The notes beneath the pieces are model-generated. The model was given only the letters and a program-made list of their open reading frames with translations, was not told where the DNA came from and did no database searches. A program made the position numbers and the translations under genes. A stretch of 64,000 nt of DNA, taken from Sclerodactyla briareus. Taxonomy: Eukaryota > Echinodermata > Holothuroidea > Dendrochirotida > Sclerodactylidae. Of the stretch, positions 22,713 through 34,357 are shown one piece after another. How positions within the stretch are numbered: the first letter of the stretch is position 1; each line of letters begins with the position of its first letter. The DNA lies in assembly GCA_026419785.1 (NCBI GenBank), contig JAODTK010001277.1, forward strand, positions 1 to 64,000, read 5' to 3'.

Positions 22713-23446
22713 ACCAATCCTGATACAAGACAGACCTTCACTACGTTCTAGTAACCATCCTGATATGGGACAGACTCACTACTTCTAGTAACCATCCTGA
22801 TATGGGACAGACTTCACTATTTCTAGTAACCACCTGATGGACAGACCTTCACTACTTCTAGTAACCATCTGATTATGGGACATACCTTCACTACTTCTAG
22901 TACCATCCTGAGATGGTACAGCCTTCACTACGTTCTAGTAACCATCCTGATATGGGCGAGCTTCACGCATTCTATAACCACCTGATATGGGACAGACCTT
23001 CACTACGTTCTAGTAACCTCCTGATATGGGACAGACCTTCACTACGTTCTAGTAACCATCCTGATATGGGACAAGACCTTCACTACTTTCTAGTAACCAT
23101 CCTGATATGGGACAGACCTTCACTACGTTCTAGTAACCATCCTGATATGGGACAGACCTTCACTATGTTCTAGTAACATCCTGATATGGGACAGACCTTC
23201 ACTACGTTCTAGTACCATCCTGATATGGGACAGACCTTCACTACGTTCTAGAACCATCTGATATGGACAGACCTTCACGACATTCTAGTAACCATCCTGA
23301 TATGGGACAGACCTTCACTACGTTCTAGTAACCATCTGATATGGGACAGACTTCACTACGTTCTAGTAACCATCCTGATATGGACAGACCTTCACTACGT
23401 TCTAGTACCATCCTGATATGGACAGACCTTCACTACGTTCTAGTAA
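22713..23446. repeat. 40-bp satellite, ~18 copies
   Basis: The unit is ACAGACCTTCACTACGTTCT then AGTAACCATCCTGATATGGG. Copies are arranged head to tail and differ mainly by one-base deletions, the pattern expected from uncorrected reads. It lies in the inferred DENND1 C-terminal intron region. Confidence 0.95.
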
Positions 23447-23593
23447 TACGTATCCCACATTTCCTTGAGCAAACATTCTCTTCCCTTAACGAAGGAAATG
23501 ATTACCTTAGAGGTCCCTTTCTTCCTCGTTCTGCCTGAAACTCTGAGAAGATTCGTGCAGCAGAATGATAATTTGTTTTATAGTGTGACCTAC

Positions 23594-23716
23594 CTCCTTT
23601 TCTACTTGGATTCCTCTGTCCTTCGGGCTTTATGGACATCACTGACAAGATCAATGCCGGACAGCTGTGCTGCTGGCTCCTCGTCATCGAAAGAAATCTC
23701 CTTGTACTGCTTGCTT
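23594..23716 (-). CDS. Probable DENND1 C-terminal exon (acidic)
   Basis: The minus-strand acceptor GATTTCACAG precedes 23716 and the donor GTAGGT follows 23594. Frame +2 reads SKQYKEISFDDEEPAAQLSG then IDLVSDVHKARRTEESK, followed by an in-frame TAG five codons before the donor. The stop may be a base error or a true end of an isoform. The acidic LSGIDL-type sequence fits the linear-motif tail of a trafficking adaptor. Linkage to the DENN exons rests on strand, spacing and composition only. Confidence 0.45.
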
Positions 23717-23761
23717 CTGTGAAATCAAAATTTAGAGTCAATTCATTCTTCTGCACTTCCA

Positions 23762-24133
23762 TTTTTTTTTTTATATAAATTTTTTTGTGGTCTGCGTGCC
23801 GAGCATAGAGGATCGATCCTATTCAAGGCCCGCAGAGTGCAACCTGGATACTGACTGCACCTTATTGGGTCACTGCTACTCCTTCACCTGTTTACAGACA
23901 AACGTAATAAGGCAATGCTGGCTTTCTTTGGCGGTACCTTAACAGTGGAGTGGGTAGCACAACGCAGACGGAAAACTCTTGTTTAGTACCCGCTCCAATC
24001 CCTTGTGCTGAGCGCCTAGCGAGGCGGCCACAGGTTCCATTTTTAAAGTCGTTTGCAAGACCCACCGGGAATCGAAGCCTGGTGCCCGGGTGGAAGGCCG
24101 ACGCTCTACTAATCGTGCCAACCACTCGGTCCA
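23762..24133 (-). mobile_element. tRNA-derived SINE
   Basis: The minus-strand head (24133 downward) reads GGACCGAGTGGTTGGCACG, then TAGTAGAGCGTCGG, then GGCTTCGATTCCCGGTGGG. This is an A-box-like and a B-box (GGTTCGANTCC-type) arrangement of Pol III promoters. The body runs to an A-rich end (T-rich on + at 23762-23775). It is about 370 bp. The head resembles a tRNA with a long D-region, but no intact cloverleaf is needed to explain it. Confidence 0.75.
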
Positions 24134-24199
24134 TGCACTCTTATATCACCTCTAATAATATACATCCCCCTTATGGAGCATGAATATGTGGTCTTGTCT

Positions 24200-25460
24200 C
24201 TGTCACAATCGAACAGTCCAATAATTCTCCAATGCTTTGTTGGATTGATCTGAAACTTTGCACAAAGTTTGCTCGATAGAAATGTCAGAGGGTGGAGATG
24301 AGGGATTGTTTGACCACTCTGCTGGCAGTCATCTTGATGTCGGTCAAAAGTAGTTCATGAACTTTTTCAAATGTGGCATCATTTTCAGGACCAAGTTTGA
24401 TTTTCACCCAATGGACTCTACCCAGTGGACTCTACCCAGTGGACTCTACCCAGTGGCCGATTTTGAATTTTTACCACAAATTTTGGTGTTTCAGAACATG
24501 GCAATCATTTTTAGACTGACTTTTATATCCACCCTTGCAGTTATTTTGGATAGTTTGCAAAGTCTTTCCTCAACAGTTTGGTCGTGTTCAGGACATAACG
24601 ATCATTTTGAGGCTAACTTTATTACTGCTTTAGCATCTTATTATCTTTCCACAGCAGATTTGATGTTTCAGATCATGCAAATCATTTTTGTGAAAACAAC
24701 TTGAAACATGAAAACAACCAACAGTGGTTCCAGAAATGGAGCGATGCATGTCCCATGCCACCTTTTGAAAATGTGTTCAGTGACTAATGGAGCAGTAAAG
24801 GTTTTAATTCATTCTGCTGATATGTTTTGTGAAATCAGCATCTACCGATCAGATCTGGATGAGCAATTTACATGTACAAATTATATATTTTTATGCCGAT
24901 TCTGATTATGGCAATAATTGGGCCATAATCTGTTAATCAGTTCAGAACTAATTAGCAGAATGTAGGTCCTCTGTTGACCTGAATCCTGCCCCAAAACATT
25001 TGGCTTGTTATATATATTGGTTGGTGCAGCTTCAGCAATTCCATTTTTCACAGTCAAATTTTACCCAATTCACCTGGAGGTCTCTGGAAGTGGACATTTG
25101 TCTCTTTGTGGACATTTTTAAAATTGAAGCAAATTGCTTTGAAACCTACACACTGACACTTTTACTGACCCTTAAGGGAACCACTACTCCAGTGAATGGA
25201 CTAACACAATATTATCCTCTCCTAGTAGGAATTCACTGCCAACTGTGTAGAGGGTACTCACTTCTCGGTAGCACTCGTACGCTTGATTTTCACGACGTCA
25301 TCTTGTGGGTCATCGCGTCAACCTACGTCGGGATAGGTTGAGTTCCTCTGTTTGACTGACGCCCTGGTATTTCTTGGCCTGGCCATTCTGATTATAGGAA
25401 GAAACTGAACAGTCATGACCTGATTCTGGAGATTAGACAAACCCGCTATTCAGAACCTTG
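24200..25460. other. Intronic/intergenic repeats, no gene
   Basis: It includes a 14-bp direct repeat TGGACTCTACCCAG, about 3.5 copies, at 24411-24462, and a 'TTTgTGTTTCAGAnCATGnnAATCATTTT' motif recurring near 24370, 24490, 24590 and 24670. The motif gives a roughly 100-bp periodicity. A 115-codon plus frame over this periodic part is not convincing as coding. Confidence 0.5.
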
Positions 25461-25473
25461 GGACGTCCTAAAC

Positions 25474-25740
25474 CCATGTTCCCAACCTTTTTCTCACCAT
25501 TTCCCCCTTTGCCTTCTACTTGAGCCGTTCCCCTTATGAAATGCATTATAATTGAAGGTTGATAGGTGGGGAGATGTGAGAAAGGGTTTGAACTTGCTAT
25601 GTAATTGTGTTCGTAAACAAGAAAATTCACAACTCGAAAAATCCTGCAAAAATGATTACCTTTGTATACATCTTCTTCTCCCTCCCTGAAATCTTGAAAT
25701 TTCCCCCCTGGAGGAAATTTCCCCTGGTTGGGAACCACTT
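25474..25740. mobile_element. hAT-type MITE with perfect 8-bp target duplication
   Basis: Identical direct repeats TCCTAAAC flank it at 25466-25473 and 25741-25748. The inverted ends CCATGTTCCCAACC and AAGTGGTTCCCAACC match the 'CAGTGGTTCCCAACC' ends of known hAT MITEs. It is 267 bp with no coding capacity. Confidence 0.85.
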
Positions 25741-25862
25741 TCCTAAACCATGCAGAGTCTTTATGAGGAACCAGTGAATCTGTCACACACATGATTTGCA
25801 GAAATGTGAATCTTAATCCAATATGAGGAGCCTTGTTGGAGTAAATCTCTGTGGAGTGTATG

Positions 25863-26155
25863 TAGCCTTGGGAGATCGTATTACTTCCGTCGTAGAGCTC
25901 TGGACTTGATTGTGAGTTCGGATCCCAAAGTCCAATCAGCTTTTCAGTGGTGTCCATGGCCAAGGCACTTCAACTTCACACTCTCCCCACTCAGGGGCAA
26001 ATCACAGGTACAAATGGCACCGTGTTAGTTGCTGCTAATTATCTCTCAAAGTTGAGTGCCTACTGGTTTCTATAATCAGGGTGATTAATGTCGGTGATTG
26101 GGCTCTAATCACTTTGGTGGAAAGGTGCTATATGAGTCTCAGATAAGATTATCAA
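25863..26155 (+). mobile_element. tRNA-derived core-type SINE
   Basis: The head has CGTAGAGCTCTGGACTTGAT then GTGAGTTCGGATCCC, a diverged A/B-box pair. The body follows with 'CCAAGGCACTTCAACTTCAC' and the 3' end is 'GGTGCTATATGAGTCTCAGA'. This combination is typical of tRNA-headed SINEs with a conserved core. Confidence 0.7.
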
Positions 26156-26257
26156 TACTAGAGTGCCCAATCATTATTGTATAATTTATATGTGCAATAT
26201 GTGTAAAGAAAATCTGACACTGTCCCACAAGTTGATTACGCCCAGTATGATATGCTC

Positions 26258-26568
26258 ACAACAGTGCAGATTTGTGAACCATTGAACTATGAATACTCTC
26301 CCCATATAGAACTATATAGGACCCAGCACCCCCCCCCCCCCCTTGTGCACTCTGGGCTTCTTTCTTGCAATAAAACCTGGACCAACCCCCCCATATCGCC
26401 CTTCCCATTTTCCCAGGTTCAGTTGAGGCATGGAGGAGGGAGGGGGGGGGGAGAGACTGTACCTCTGTCATGATGTGATGCTAGTGACAAGCCAGAGGTG
26501 GGAAGGGAGGAATGACTGTCCTATATGGGGCGAGTATTCAGAGTTCAGATTACAAACCTGTACTGTTT
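26258..26568 (+). mobile_element. GC-rich TIR family, short copy A
   Basis: Inverted termini of about 50 bases: the left contains CAGATTTGTGAACCATTGAA and TGAATACTCTCCCCATATAG; the right, inverted, contains CAGGTTTGTAATCTGAACTC and TGAATACTCGCCCCATATAG. Just inside the left end is the subterminal block shared by all five family members ('GGGCTTC..CTTGCAA', 'CCCATATCGCCCTTCCCATT', 'TTCCCAGG'). The interior is C- and G-rich and noncoding. I do not recognise a described family. Confidence 0.8.
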
Positions 26569-26569
26569 T

Positions 26570-27975
26570 GCTTGATCTATTTTGGCCTTTCTCTTTGACC
26601 CATGACTCAACTTTGTGAACCATGTTGCTGTAAAGCTCGCTCTATCATTACTATTTTTGGTATCATTGTTTTCTTAGTATTAACCACCACTCAAAATGTA
26701 TTGCTGCAACTTTGCTACCATGCTTATTCCTTCACAATGAAATAATAATTATTGACAAAAAGACCACAATTTCTCATGGAATGTTTCAGAACTTTCAAAA
26801 TATATAGCTGGTATGATGATGATAAATCATGACAATTTCACTGAAAAATGTGATAAATCATGTGTGAGTTGAAGTTCCCCCCACCTTCATGCAAATATTC
26901 TTTTAACGGCCAAAGGCTTATGGGGCAAGCAATGGTGCAAACAATTTTTTTTTAATTAAAATTACAAAACTCATTCAGAGGAACGCCAATTAAAATTTTG
27001 TTGGCACAATATTAACTGTCTGGAATCGTTGCTTGAAGCACAACAACATTAAAACTCCTAATGAGTTTTTGTTAATTTTTGGGAGGAATGAAAAACCCTG
27101 AGAATTCTGTTGTACACAATCACTTCTCATATTTATTCCTTGAGCACAAACAATGCCACAAGGACTGAGTATCAAAACTAGGAGTTTTCATTGTCAGTGG
27201 CAACAGGCCAGCTGATCGCTCATAGTGTTGCTATAACAATTTCGTCTGAATTGTTTCAGCTGAACAACCGCAACTGGATTGCTTCATCTGTCCACTATTT
27301 TATGGTCCTAGACATGGCGGTATTATATGTTCATGTTAGAAGGATTAGCATTGTTTTGTCAAGTTCAATATCCTCTAGGTTTGTACATGTTTTTCTTAGG
27401 ATCTGAGTACATCTGACCCATAGAGTCTATCCTTCTAACTTGAGGAGCTGTGAACCAGTTGTTTCACAGTTCAATTTTAAGGATCGTTAGTGAACACAAA
27501 ACAGAGGGAGTGCTGCATGCATGCACTTCCTCATGTTAACACACAACTTTCCGAATCATGTTCTGCATTTGCTGCATCCCCATAAAAAACTAGCATCGTA
27601 TGAACCAATTTCTCGCCAAAAAATCGACCATGATTTTGCATGGCGCACACCCGCATTGCTTCATAGTATAGGCTGTTGGTAAACCACTGCCATCGTGTTC
27701 CACCCCTAATTACGGAAGGCCAGAGTTATAGTGCAGATACACACTATATCAGGTCCAGGGATTTACCTTGATTGTGTCTGACAAAGCATCATCAAGGCTT
27801 AAATACATTTTTTATGTAGCGAAGGAAATGCTAATTAACATAAGCTTCACTGTAGGGTGCAGGCGAGCAAAACTATAATTGCAAATCACATATAGATCAG
27901 TTTCCAACTGCTTTTCTGTTAGGTAGTATGTATTTCCAGGTGGAAAAATCTTTCATTCTATATTTCTATACTAGG
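26570..27975. other. Nothing recognised
   Basis: AT-rich sequence with only short chance frames. No splice-bounded conserved exon or element ends were seen. Confidence 0.45.
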
Positions 27976-27983
27976 CATCTCAA

Positions 27984-28326
27984 CAGCGTGGGTTTCCCAA
28001 CTTCAAGGCGGGGCGTGGACCCATTTTCACGTAGCGCATCCGAGCGGACTCCAAGTGTGTGTCTCCCAATAATGAAGATGTTACAGGCCATCCACTTAGT
28101 TGTATGTGAAAACAATATAGTGAATATACCGAAGCAGGGTGCCCATACACTAAATTTGAGTTTGCAGTTTAATTTTGTAGATTTTTGACTGCAAACGTTC
28201 AAATTTGGGCAAATTTTTTGGTACCCCCATTTTTTTTATCTATATTTTGAACAAGCTGCCCCCCACCAGATTGCTTCACACCCGCCAGTTGGTGGTGGGG
28301 ACCCCCTGTTTGGAAAACATGTGCTA
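27984..28326. mobile_element. hAT-type MITE, diverged
   Basis: The left end is CAGCGTGGGTTTCCCAAC and the inverted right end is TAGCACATGTTTTCCAAAC. They are flanked by 8-bp repeats CATCTCAA (27976-27983) and CAGCTCGA (28327-28334), which differ at two positions. The interior G/C-rich arms (GGCGGGGCGTGGACCC and GGTGGTGGGGACCCCC) fit the 'CAGTGGTTCCCAACTGGGGG' group. It is 343 bp and noncoding. Confidence 0.65.
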
Positions 28327-28334
28327 CAGCTCGA

Positions 28335-30160
28335 AATGAAGTTGAACCTGATCTGTGCCAGGGACATTGGCGGATGCATCATGTATTGAGAGTGTCACGA
28401 ACATGGACCCCACACAAAAGTCACACGGAATACTACTAACTACTTGCAAAACATGCAACACTGCAACATGATTAGGGCGTAAACTGTTGCCAGAATGCCT
28501 GTCAGGACGAATCCCCCAATCCCCCCCGGCCAAGCCAGCGTGATGAAGTGTTAGCGTTGTTAATATGGACTGATGTTACATTTTGGGGTTTGCAGCAATG
28601 TACATGCTCATTGTATACAGCCTCCCTAATACTCCTGCAGCACGAGTGCCAGGCGATACGTTGATTTGATGTATATAGCCGTACTGCATCTTGAACACTT
28701 CAATTGTTCCAACATTTTTGTCTGATTGACCTGGATTCCCAGAGTAAAAACTTATGACATAAGCATTGCAACGTGATCTGGGCAGGTTTGATTTTCAAAA
28801 TTTGGGTCCGACTTGACCAAAACTTGGGTTCCCTCTGGTCATGACAGACCGGAGTGGAGGTCATTTTGAGGCGTCAAATGATATCTCGGCTTGAGGAAAA
28901 TGGAACTGGAGGATGCATGGCTATGAACGAATGTGGAGGTCATTTCGAGATTACAGGAGGAAAAACATATGCATGATTGCTGCAATTTCAAAGTTTGTCA
29001 GATTTCATGAAACTTGGTGCATGTGGACATGGTACATTGGTCCAAGTTGATATTTCAAGTGATTAATGTAATAAGACTGTTTAAACGCTTTCAATGCCAG
29101 CTATTTTTCACTTGAGTGCTCATCTCCAGCGCTGTCTATCTTCAGATACAGGAACTTCTCTTTCCATGACCACTTGGTAAGAAGAGTGCGCAGTGGTGCA
29201 TAAGAATAAATGATACAATGCTCACATGTCTCCTTCAAAAAGGAAGGCCTTCTTATAGCACTGAAAAGTATCTTTGTCATCTACAGAGACCAAACTGCTT
29301 TCTCAAATCCCTCCCCTAATAAAGGTAGTTCAAACAACTACAAGTATTAATTCTCAAAAACTGCTATGTCAACATAGCCGCATTATGAAATGAAGTCGAC
29401 ACCACTTTTCAACTTTCTATGGCTCTAAGGCTCAACACATGTCAGCTTATAGCCAAAGGGGTCAGACCTTTTCACTAGGCCTATGACCAGAAAGAAGCAC
29501 AAGGCTTAGCGATTCCTTGGCTGTTCCGGATCAATCAGCCTGATCTGATCAAGGTAAACATTGTAACCAACATGGTTATAAGGGTTTACCAATTTACCAA
29601 GTTGGCCCTTCGATCGGACCCAAAAATCAGTTATGGTTTCATGTACGTTGTGGATCCACATACTAAATATGAGTGAGCTTCATACATCCAGGTGGAGGTT
29701 CCAGTTATTGTGTTAACAAACATGAATTCCTTTTGATTTCCGTTGTGACATCGAAAAACAAATGAAAGTGGATTTCTTCACTCACAAATGATTGGAACCA
29801 GGTTATTGGTTAGATTTCTTTATACACAGCAATGCTTGGATAAAACATTGCTTACAAGATAAGGAGCAGGCTGATCCAAAGGGGCAAGAGTGAACAGCCG
29901 AGAGAATTCGAAACCATACAATTGAAAAAAAAATGCATAATTTGGTAATTGATGGGAGCATAGCAAAAAAGAAAACAGGCTGTACAATAAAGCATATTAT
30001 GAACACACTGATTAATTTACTCATTCGATTACATCGTGTGCACTAAAGTGAATCTTTATTGTGGAAGACTTTGCTTGGATGGGAAATTATTGCTTTTGGG
30101 AGGGGAATGCAATTCAGCGGGTGATAGCTGATGGAATGGAGGTTGGTTGAATTTTTTCCC
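28335..30160. other. Intronic/intergenic, no exon recognised
   Basis: It contains 'gagcttcatacatccaggtgg' near 29660-29700, a fragment of the AGGTCA-rich dispersed repeat family. No coding homology was seen. Confidence 0.45.
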
Positions 30161-30164
30161 TCGG

Positions 30165-30272
30165 TTACGATTGGAATGACGAATGAATGTCGCAGTGTGG
30201 GATCGGAACATGCTCGGTGAGTTCGCTCGAACTGATGGAGCTTAGCGAGCAAGCTTGGCTGTGTGATACGCT
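30165..30272 (-). CDS. Possible alternative DENND1 exon, Ser-rich
   Basis: The minus-strand acceptor ATTGTCCGCAG precedes 30272. In phase with the previous exon it reads SVSHSQACSLSSISSSELTE then HVPIPHCDIHSSFQS and a stop at 30165-30167. Another frame stays open to 30043. The Ser-rich composition suits a disordered tail, but there is no conserved motif, so this is a weak call. Confidence 0.25.
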   Translation of the reverse strand, partial: SVSHSQACSLSSISSSELTEHVPIPHCDIHSSFQS

Positions 30273-30337
30273 CTGCGGACAATGTTCACAGAAATTTCAT
30301 CTTACAGAAACCGGGTATGAGGGTGGTGATGTCTTAC

Positions 30338-30477
30338 GGCAACTTTATTGAAGGTTGAACGCTCAAGCTTGGGGCTGGAGTTTGGTGATGCGGGGGCGGA
30401 CGATGACAGGGGCCGCGAGGGCACGTCCAAGGATTGACGCTCCCCAGCTCCGGTGGTCTCAAGTTGTCATCGACTTC
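30338..30477 (-). CDS. Probable DENND1 linker exon
   Basis: The minus-strand acceptor TTCCATCCCACCAG precedes 30477 and the donor GTAAGA follows 30338. It reads EVDDNLRP, then after one missing base GAGERQSLDVPSRPLSSSAP and ASPNSSPKLERSTFNKVA, ending in phase 0. A Ser/Pro-rich disordered stretch with SP sites is what follows the DENN domain in DENND1 proteins. Splice signals are good; sequence identity is weak. Confidence 0.45.
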
Positions 30478-30499
30478 CTGGTGGGATGGAAGAAAGGAT

Positions 30500-32595
30500 G
30501 AATGGGTGAATGCCACGATAACCGTGGGTAAGGTGAATGATATGACAGGGCTGAAAAGACATTTTTTGATACATGTTATTTGATACAAAAAGAGAGAAGA
30601 CAACGGTGAAATAGTGGAAATACTGCAGACCAGGGTATGCTTTATTTCCACCCATGATGTATTGTTAACTATCGTCAAAGAGTCAGTCCATTACTGGGCA
30701 TTTTTTGGCCAGGAATATCCTAGTGATAGCCACATTACGCACATCAAGGTGAATGCAATGCCTGTACATGTTATACAATATTCTTGCTGCAAGTCACTGT
30801 ATCTTCAGAAGACAATAAATACCCAAGCACAACTGATTTTGTTTCAGCATATAAACATAACAAGAATTACATACACCTAGCTGTCAACTCATAATGGGAT
30901 TCAGTTAAAATTCTCATTTTGTTCCATTGAATAACTACAGAACTAAGGAACGATACGTTGTAATTTAACCTGAGCTCCAAAAAGGTATGAGTATAATAAA
31001 GTGGAAGAGGATGTAGTTTTGTCAATCATGAGCCATTTCCACCTCCTCATGGAGAATGCTTTATTTATTTCATTTTTTATTCTCATTTTCTGTAACCATT
31101 ATTTGATTCTAGATAGTGAATTCGATAAGGAGGACATGGTTTTCAAGATTCTAGATGATGGCTGTGAAAATCCAACAAACAAATGGTATGCATGTACGTG
31201 GGAAGTTAGGGAAACCCTGAACCCAGAATGAACTTCTAACCTTTCACAAAGTAGTCCTAGGATTCTTACCTTCCCTTTGCCCATTTTTCTTCTTAAATTC
31301 AGAGTACAACCGTCTTTACGCGTCCTTGGTCTAACGGCCAGATGGAAGAGATGATAGAAATAAAATTGTAACAGGAGCAATGGTTTACTCATTCCTCGGT
31401 GATTTATTCTAACAGACGCTATTATATGATGGAATTCAATCAATTCATGAACATCAAACACATCAGATCCAGAAAATGTTAACAGACCATACCTACTGAG
31501 TTTGGCGAAATTCTCGGAAATTGGAATAAATTATGCAAATTCTCACCACAATGACCTCTACTGACGGACCCCAGCTGTACCTTTAAAATGATCAGGATCA
31601 AAGGTGGATCACATCTACCAAGTTTTGTGGAAATCCAACAAACTTTCAAAAAATGCATAAATTATGCATTAGACACATTAAATGACCTCCAGTGACCCCG
31701 ACTTCACTTTTAAATTTCTTGGGAACCATGTCAGACCACATCCACATTCGTGGAAATCCGACAAACTTCAAAAATTTGCATCTTATTGGTCCGATTGGTC
31801 TGAACGTGGTACACATGTCCGTCCTTAGTGGAATCTCAGTTCAAAAGTTGGCTTCACTGAATGTCTGCTGTCCTCTATTTTGCAGGTTTTTACGAAAATA
31901 CTAAGTTTAACCGATTTACACGAAACTTGGTGGGTGGGGAACAAAAGTTGGCCCCGAAGAATATGACAGTGAAATTTCAGGTCAACGGGATAAAAATTTG
32001 TGTTTTTTTTGTTTGTGAAAATACAATGTTAGTCCAATTCACCCGAAACTTAATTGGTGGGAACAAAAGTTGGTTCCCGAATACATGACGTCCATTTCAA
32101 GGTCACCAGAGGTCAATTTGAGCTCGTTCACAATTTTTCTGACTGATTTGAACAAAACTGTTGTTGGTCCTAAACAACATGAAGGTAATTTCAGGTCACA
32201 GGAGGTCAAACTTGCCTGAATAAAGTGATTTTTCAACTTTTGAATAAAGTGATTTTTCAACTTTGTTGCATTTAAACAAAACTTGGGGAATGTGGAATTA
32301 TTGGACCGTGAACAACTGGTCTGGCATTTCCAAGTGCACTGCAGGTCAGATGGCATATTTAATGGTCTTCCTCTAAACAAGGTCTACAAAAGCTGTTTCT
32401 GCGGGGATATACACGTTTTTCGGTTACCCCCGGCACTTGTCCTAGTTATATGGTTTGGGATTCTATTATCATTTCATTGCAATGGAACAATAATATTCAT
32501 ATCAGCTTTTTATGATGTTATAATACTTTTCATTCTACTTTGAGAACTATTTCGAGATAAATCAACTCAGCCTGCAGTGCAGCAGAGGTCTGCAC
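30500..32595. other. Intron with dispersed repeats
   Basis: No exon is recognised. The 31515-32300 part consists of the TGACCT/AGGTCA-rich repeats annotated separately. The remainder is plain AT-rich sequence. Confidence 0.5.
31515..32300. repeat. AGGTCA/TGACCT-rich repeats, two families
   Basis: 31515-31780 matches the ATGCATAAATTATGCA repeat at 18955-19290. 31800-32300 contains several units of the type 'ACnAAACTTnnTGGGnACAAAAGTTGG...GGTCACCAGAGGTCAA'. A 25-base stretch (CAACTTTTGAATAAAGTGAT and following TTTT) is directly duplicated at about 32225-32270. Confidence 0.65.
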
Positions 32596-32599
32596 TGAA

Positions 32600-32880
32600 A
32601 ATCAATTGATTGTTAATTCCTGTAATATTAGTTACCTCTGAGAATCAACTAGCATTATCTAGTGCACCCTTGAGCAAGACACTATTTCTATTGCACCACT
32701 CCACCCAGGTGACATTTGGGACTTGTGAGGAACCTGAGCACAACCTGAGCATGTAATCCTGCAAAAAACTCTCTCCTGGATTATTGAGTGCATACTGGAT
32801 TCCCATAATCTATGGAGCACTTTGAGCACTTTAGTGAGAATGTGGTACATGAATAAATTATAAATTATTATTCACCACAG
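32600..32880 (+). mobile_element. Core-SINE, 5' truncated
   Basis: The blocks 'CACCCTTGAGCAAGACACTA', 'TTGCACCACTCCACCCAGG', 'CCTGAGCATGTAATCCTGC', 'TGGAGCACTTTGAGCACTTT' and the final 'AATTATAAATTATTATT' are the hallmark order of a widespread animal SINE core and tail. The tRNA-like head is missing or eroded. Confidence 0.75.
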
Positions 32881-32941
32881 GTCACTGTGACTGGCAGCCA
32901 TCCAATCAGGACATGGTATTCAGAGATGGTATAACATTTAC

Positions 32942-32980
32942 CTGTTGGAAGTATTGCTTCATGGTCTCAGAGTTGACATC
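32942..32980 (-). CDS. Possible DENND1 micro-exon
   Basis: On the minus strand, GTCAACACCAAACAG precedes 32980 and the donor GTAAAT follows 32942. The 39 bases encode DVNSETMKQYFQQ in phase 0, which joins in frame to the preceding exon (ending phase 0 at 33781). The acceptor's pyrimidine tract lies some distance upstream. Plausible, but short. Confidence 0.35.
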
Positions 32981-33780
32981 CTGTTTGGTGTTGACATGGA
33001 GGTCGCCAAACAGGTGATGTCATGATGGTGAAATGGATGCAAATGGAGTTGAGGAGAGAGAAAAGATGATTTCAGAATGAAAGTCATAATATTTTCAAAG
33101 TGGATTTCAGTTTCAAAGTAAATGTGTTTGACTACTAACTGAACAACCTACAATGAAAATTTGAAATCTACAATGTGGGAGGATGATAGTATGAAACATG
33201 GTATAAAAAGAGGCAAAAAACTCTTTTGCAATGATAATTTGATGGGAATTGTTGTATTCTTCATTTAGATATAATCATCACTGATATACAGTGTAGCCAA
33301 GGTATAAAGGAAGCAAGAATAAAAACACGGGAAACTGCCCTACACTGAGACAGCTATGACACATGAACACGTGACATGGTGATTGCACACCCCATTAGGA
33401 GAAATTATGATACATGATACTTTATACAGTACCTGCTCAAGTGAACAACAAGTACTGCTAGGTCAATGCCTCAGACTGATGATGAATATGAGATGATCCT
33501 AGAATGTCAGTACCAAAATATAACAAATACTTCCTTCAAATGCAGTTAAAGCAGTGACTGCATTGTCAACACAGCTTTCCTGCAATGTGAAGCTGCAATC
33601 TAAAGAGTAACACAAACTGGTATGATGTTGCTCATACCAAATGTCAATTGATTGTTGATCAGTGTAGCTCACACCGGGACAAATAGTTACAACATTAGGC
33701 CCCAATTGCCTCTCCAGTTTAAATAATAGCTACATGCGATAAACCAACAGAGACACTGGAATGAAGAACCCTGTACTCAC

Positions 33781-33920
33781 GTTGATGGTTTCCTGGGCTG
33801 TCTTCTTGACTTCCAGGGCAACATTCCTCATCCCCTTCACGGTGGACAAGAGCAGCCTCCTGCCGTCCGTGGCAGTAGACTCCTTCAGCCGGAACATTGC
33901 ACTCTTCCAGTTCTTGGAGG
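33781..33920 (-). CDS. DENND1-like exon, post-DENN helical segment
   Basis: The minus-strand acceptor CTGTCCTCTCCTAAAG precedes 33920 and the donor GTGAGTACAG follows 33781. The full 140 bases are open: SKNWKSAMFRLKESTATDGR then RLLLSTVKGMRNVALEVKKT and AQETIN. The pattern and length fit the 'W...V.kg...l.tv..ka..a....yk.ak.hak' basic helical region after the DENN domain of DENND1 proteins, though identity is low. It carries no frame change. The exon before it, expected to hold the FIDGRL-type segment, was not found between 33.9 and 38.6 kb. Confidence 0.6.
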
Positions 33921-34357
33921 CTTTAGGAGAGGACAGATTCATTTGATGGATTTATTACAAATTGACAATTGCCATGTATCGTTGTATATTTGACGGACAT
34001 TGAAGATATTCCAATGTCACCGGGGTAACGATGCAGAGGCGGACCACAGAATTCTAACAGTAAATCGGCAATCTGCTTCACTATAAGAGGAAAGAGGTAT
34101 TTCACATGGAAAAAGAATATTGGTTTTTGGAACAATTCTTGTAAGTTTTTGATGTGAATCCCACCTATAGTTGTCATTTAAAACCCAGGTTCATTGAAAA
34201 GTCCTTGTTGCACATTGACTTCAAATTACAGAAAATTCGGCAGTTCCCCCTTGTCATATCACAAAGGGGAAATTCCAATTGGCCACTCTAACCCACCGTA
34301 TTGGCTGACTCAGATCTCTGAAATCAGTTTTGAGGGTTTGACTTCATGAGTATCGAT

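Noticed and set aside
30043-30282. 78-codon minus frame AERITQPSLLAKLHQFERTH as a coding exon
   Set aside because: It competes with the in-phase Ser-rich reading of the same exon candidate; neither has a conserved motif, so only one low-confidence exon is listed.
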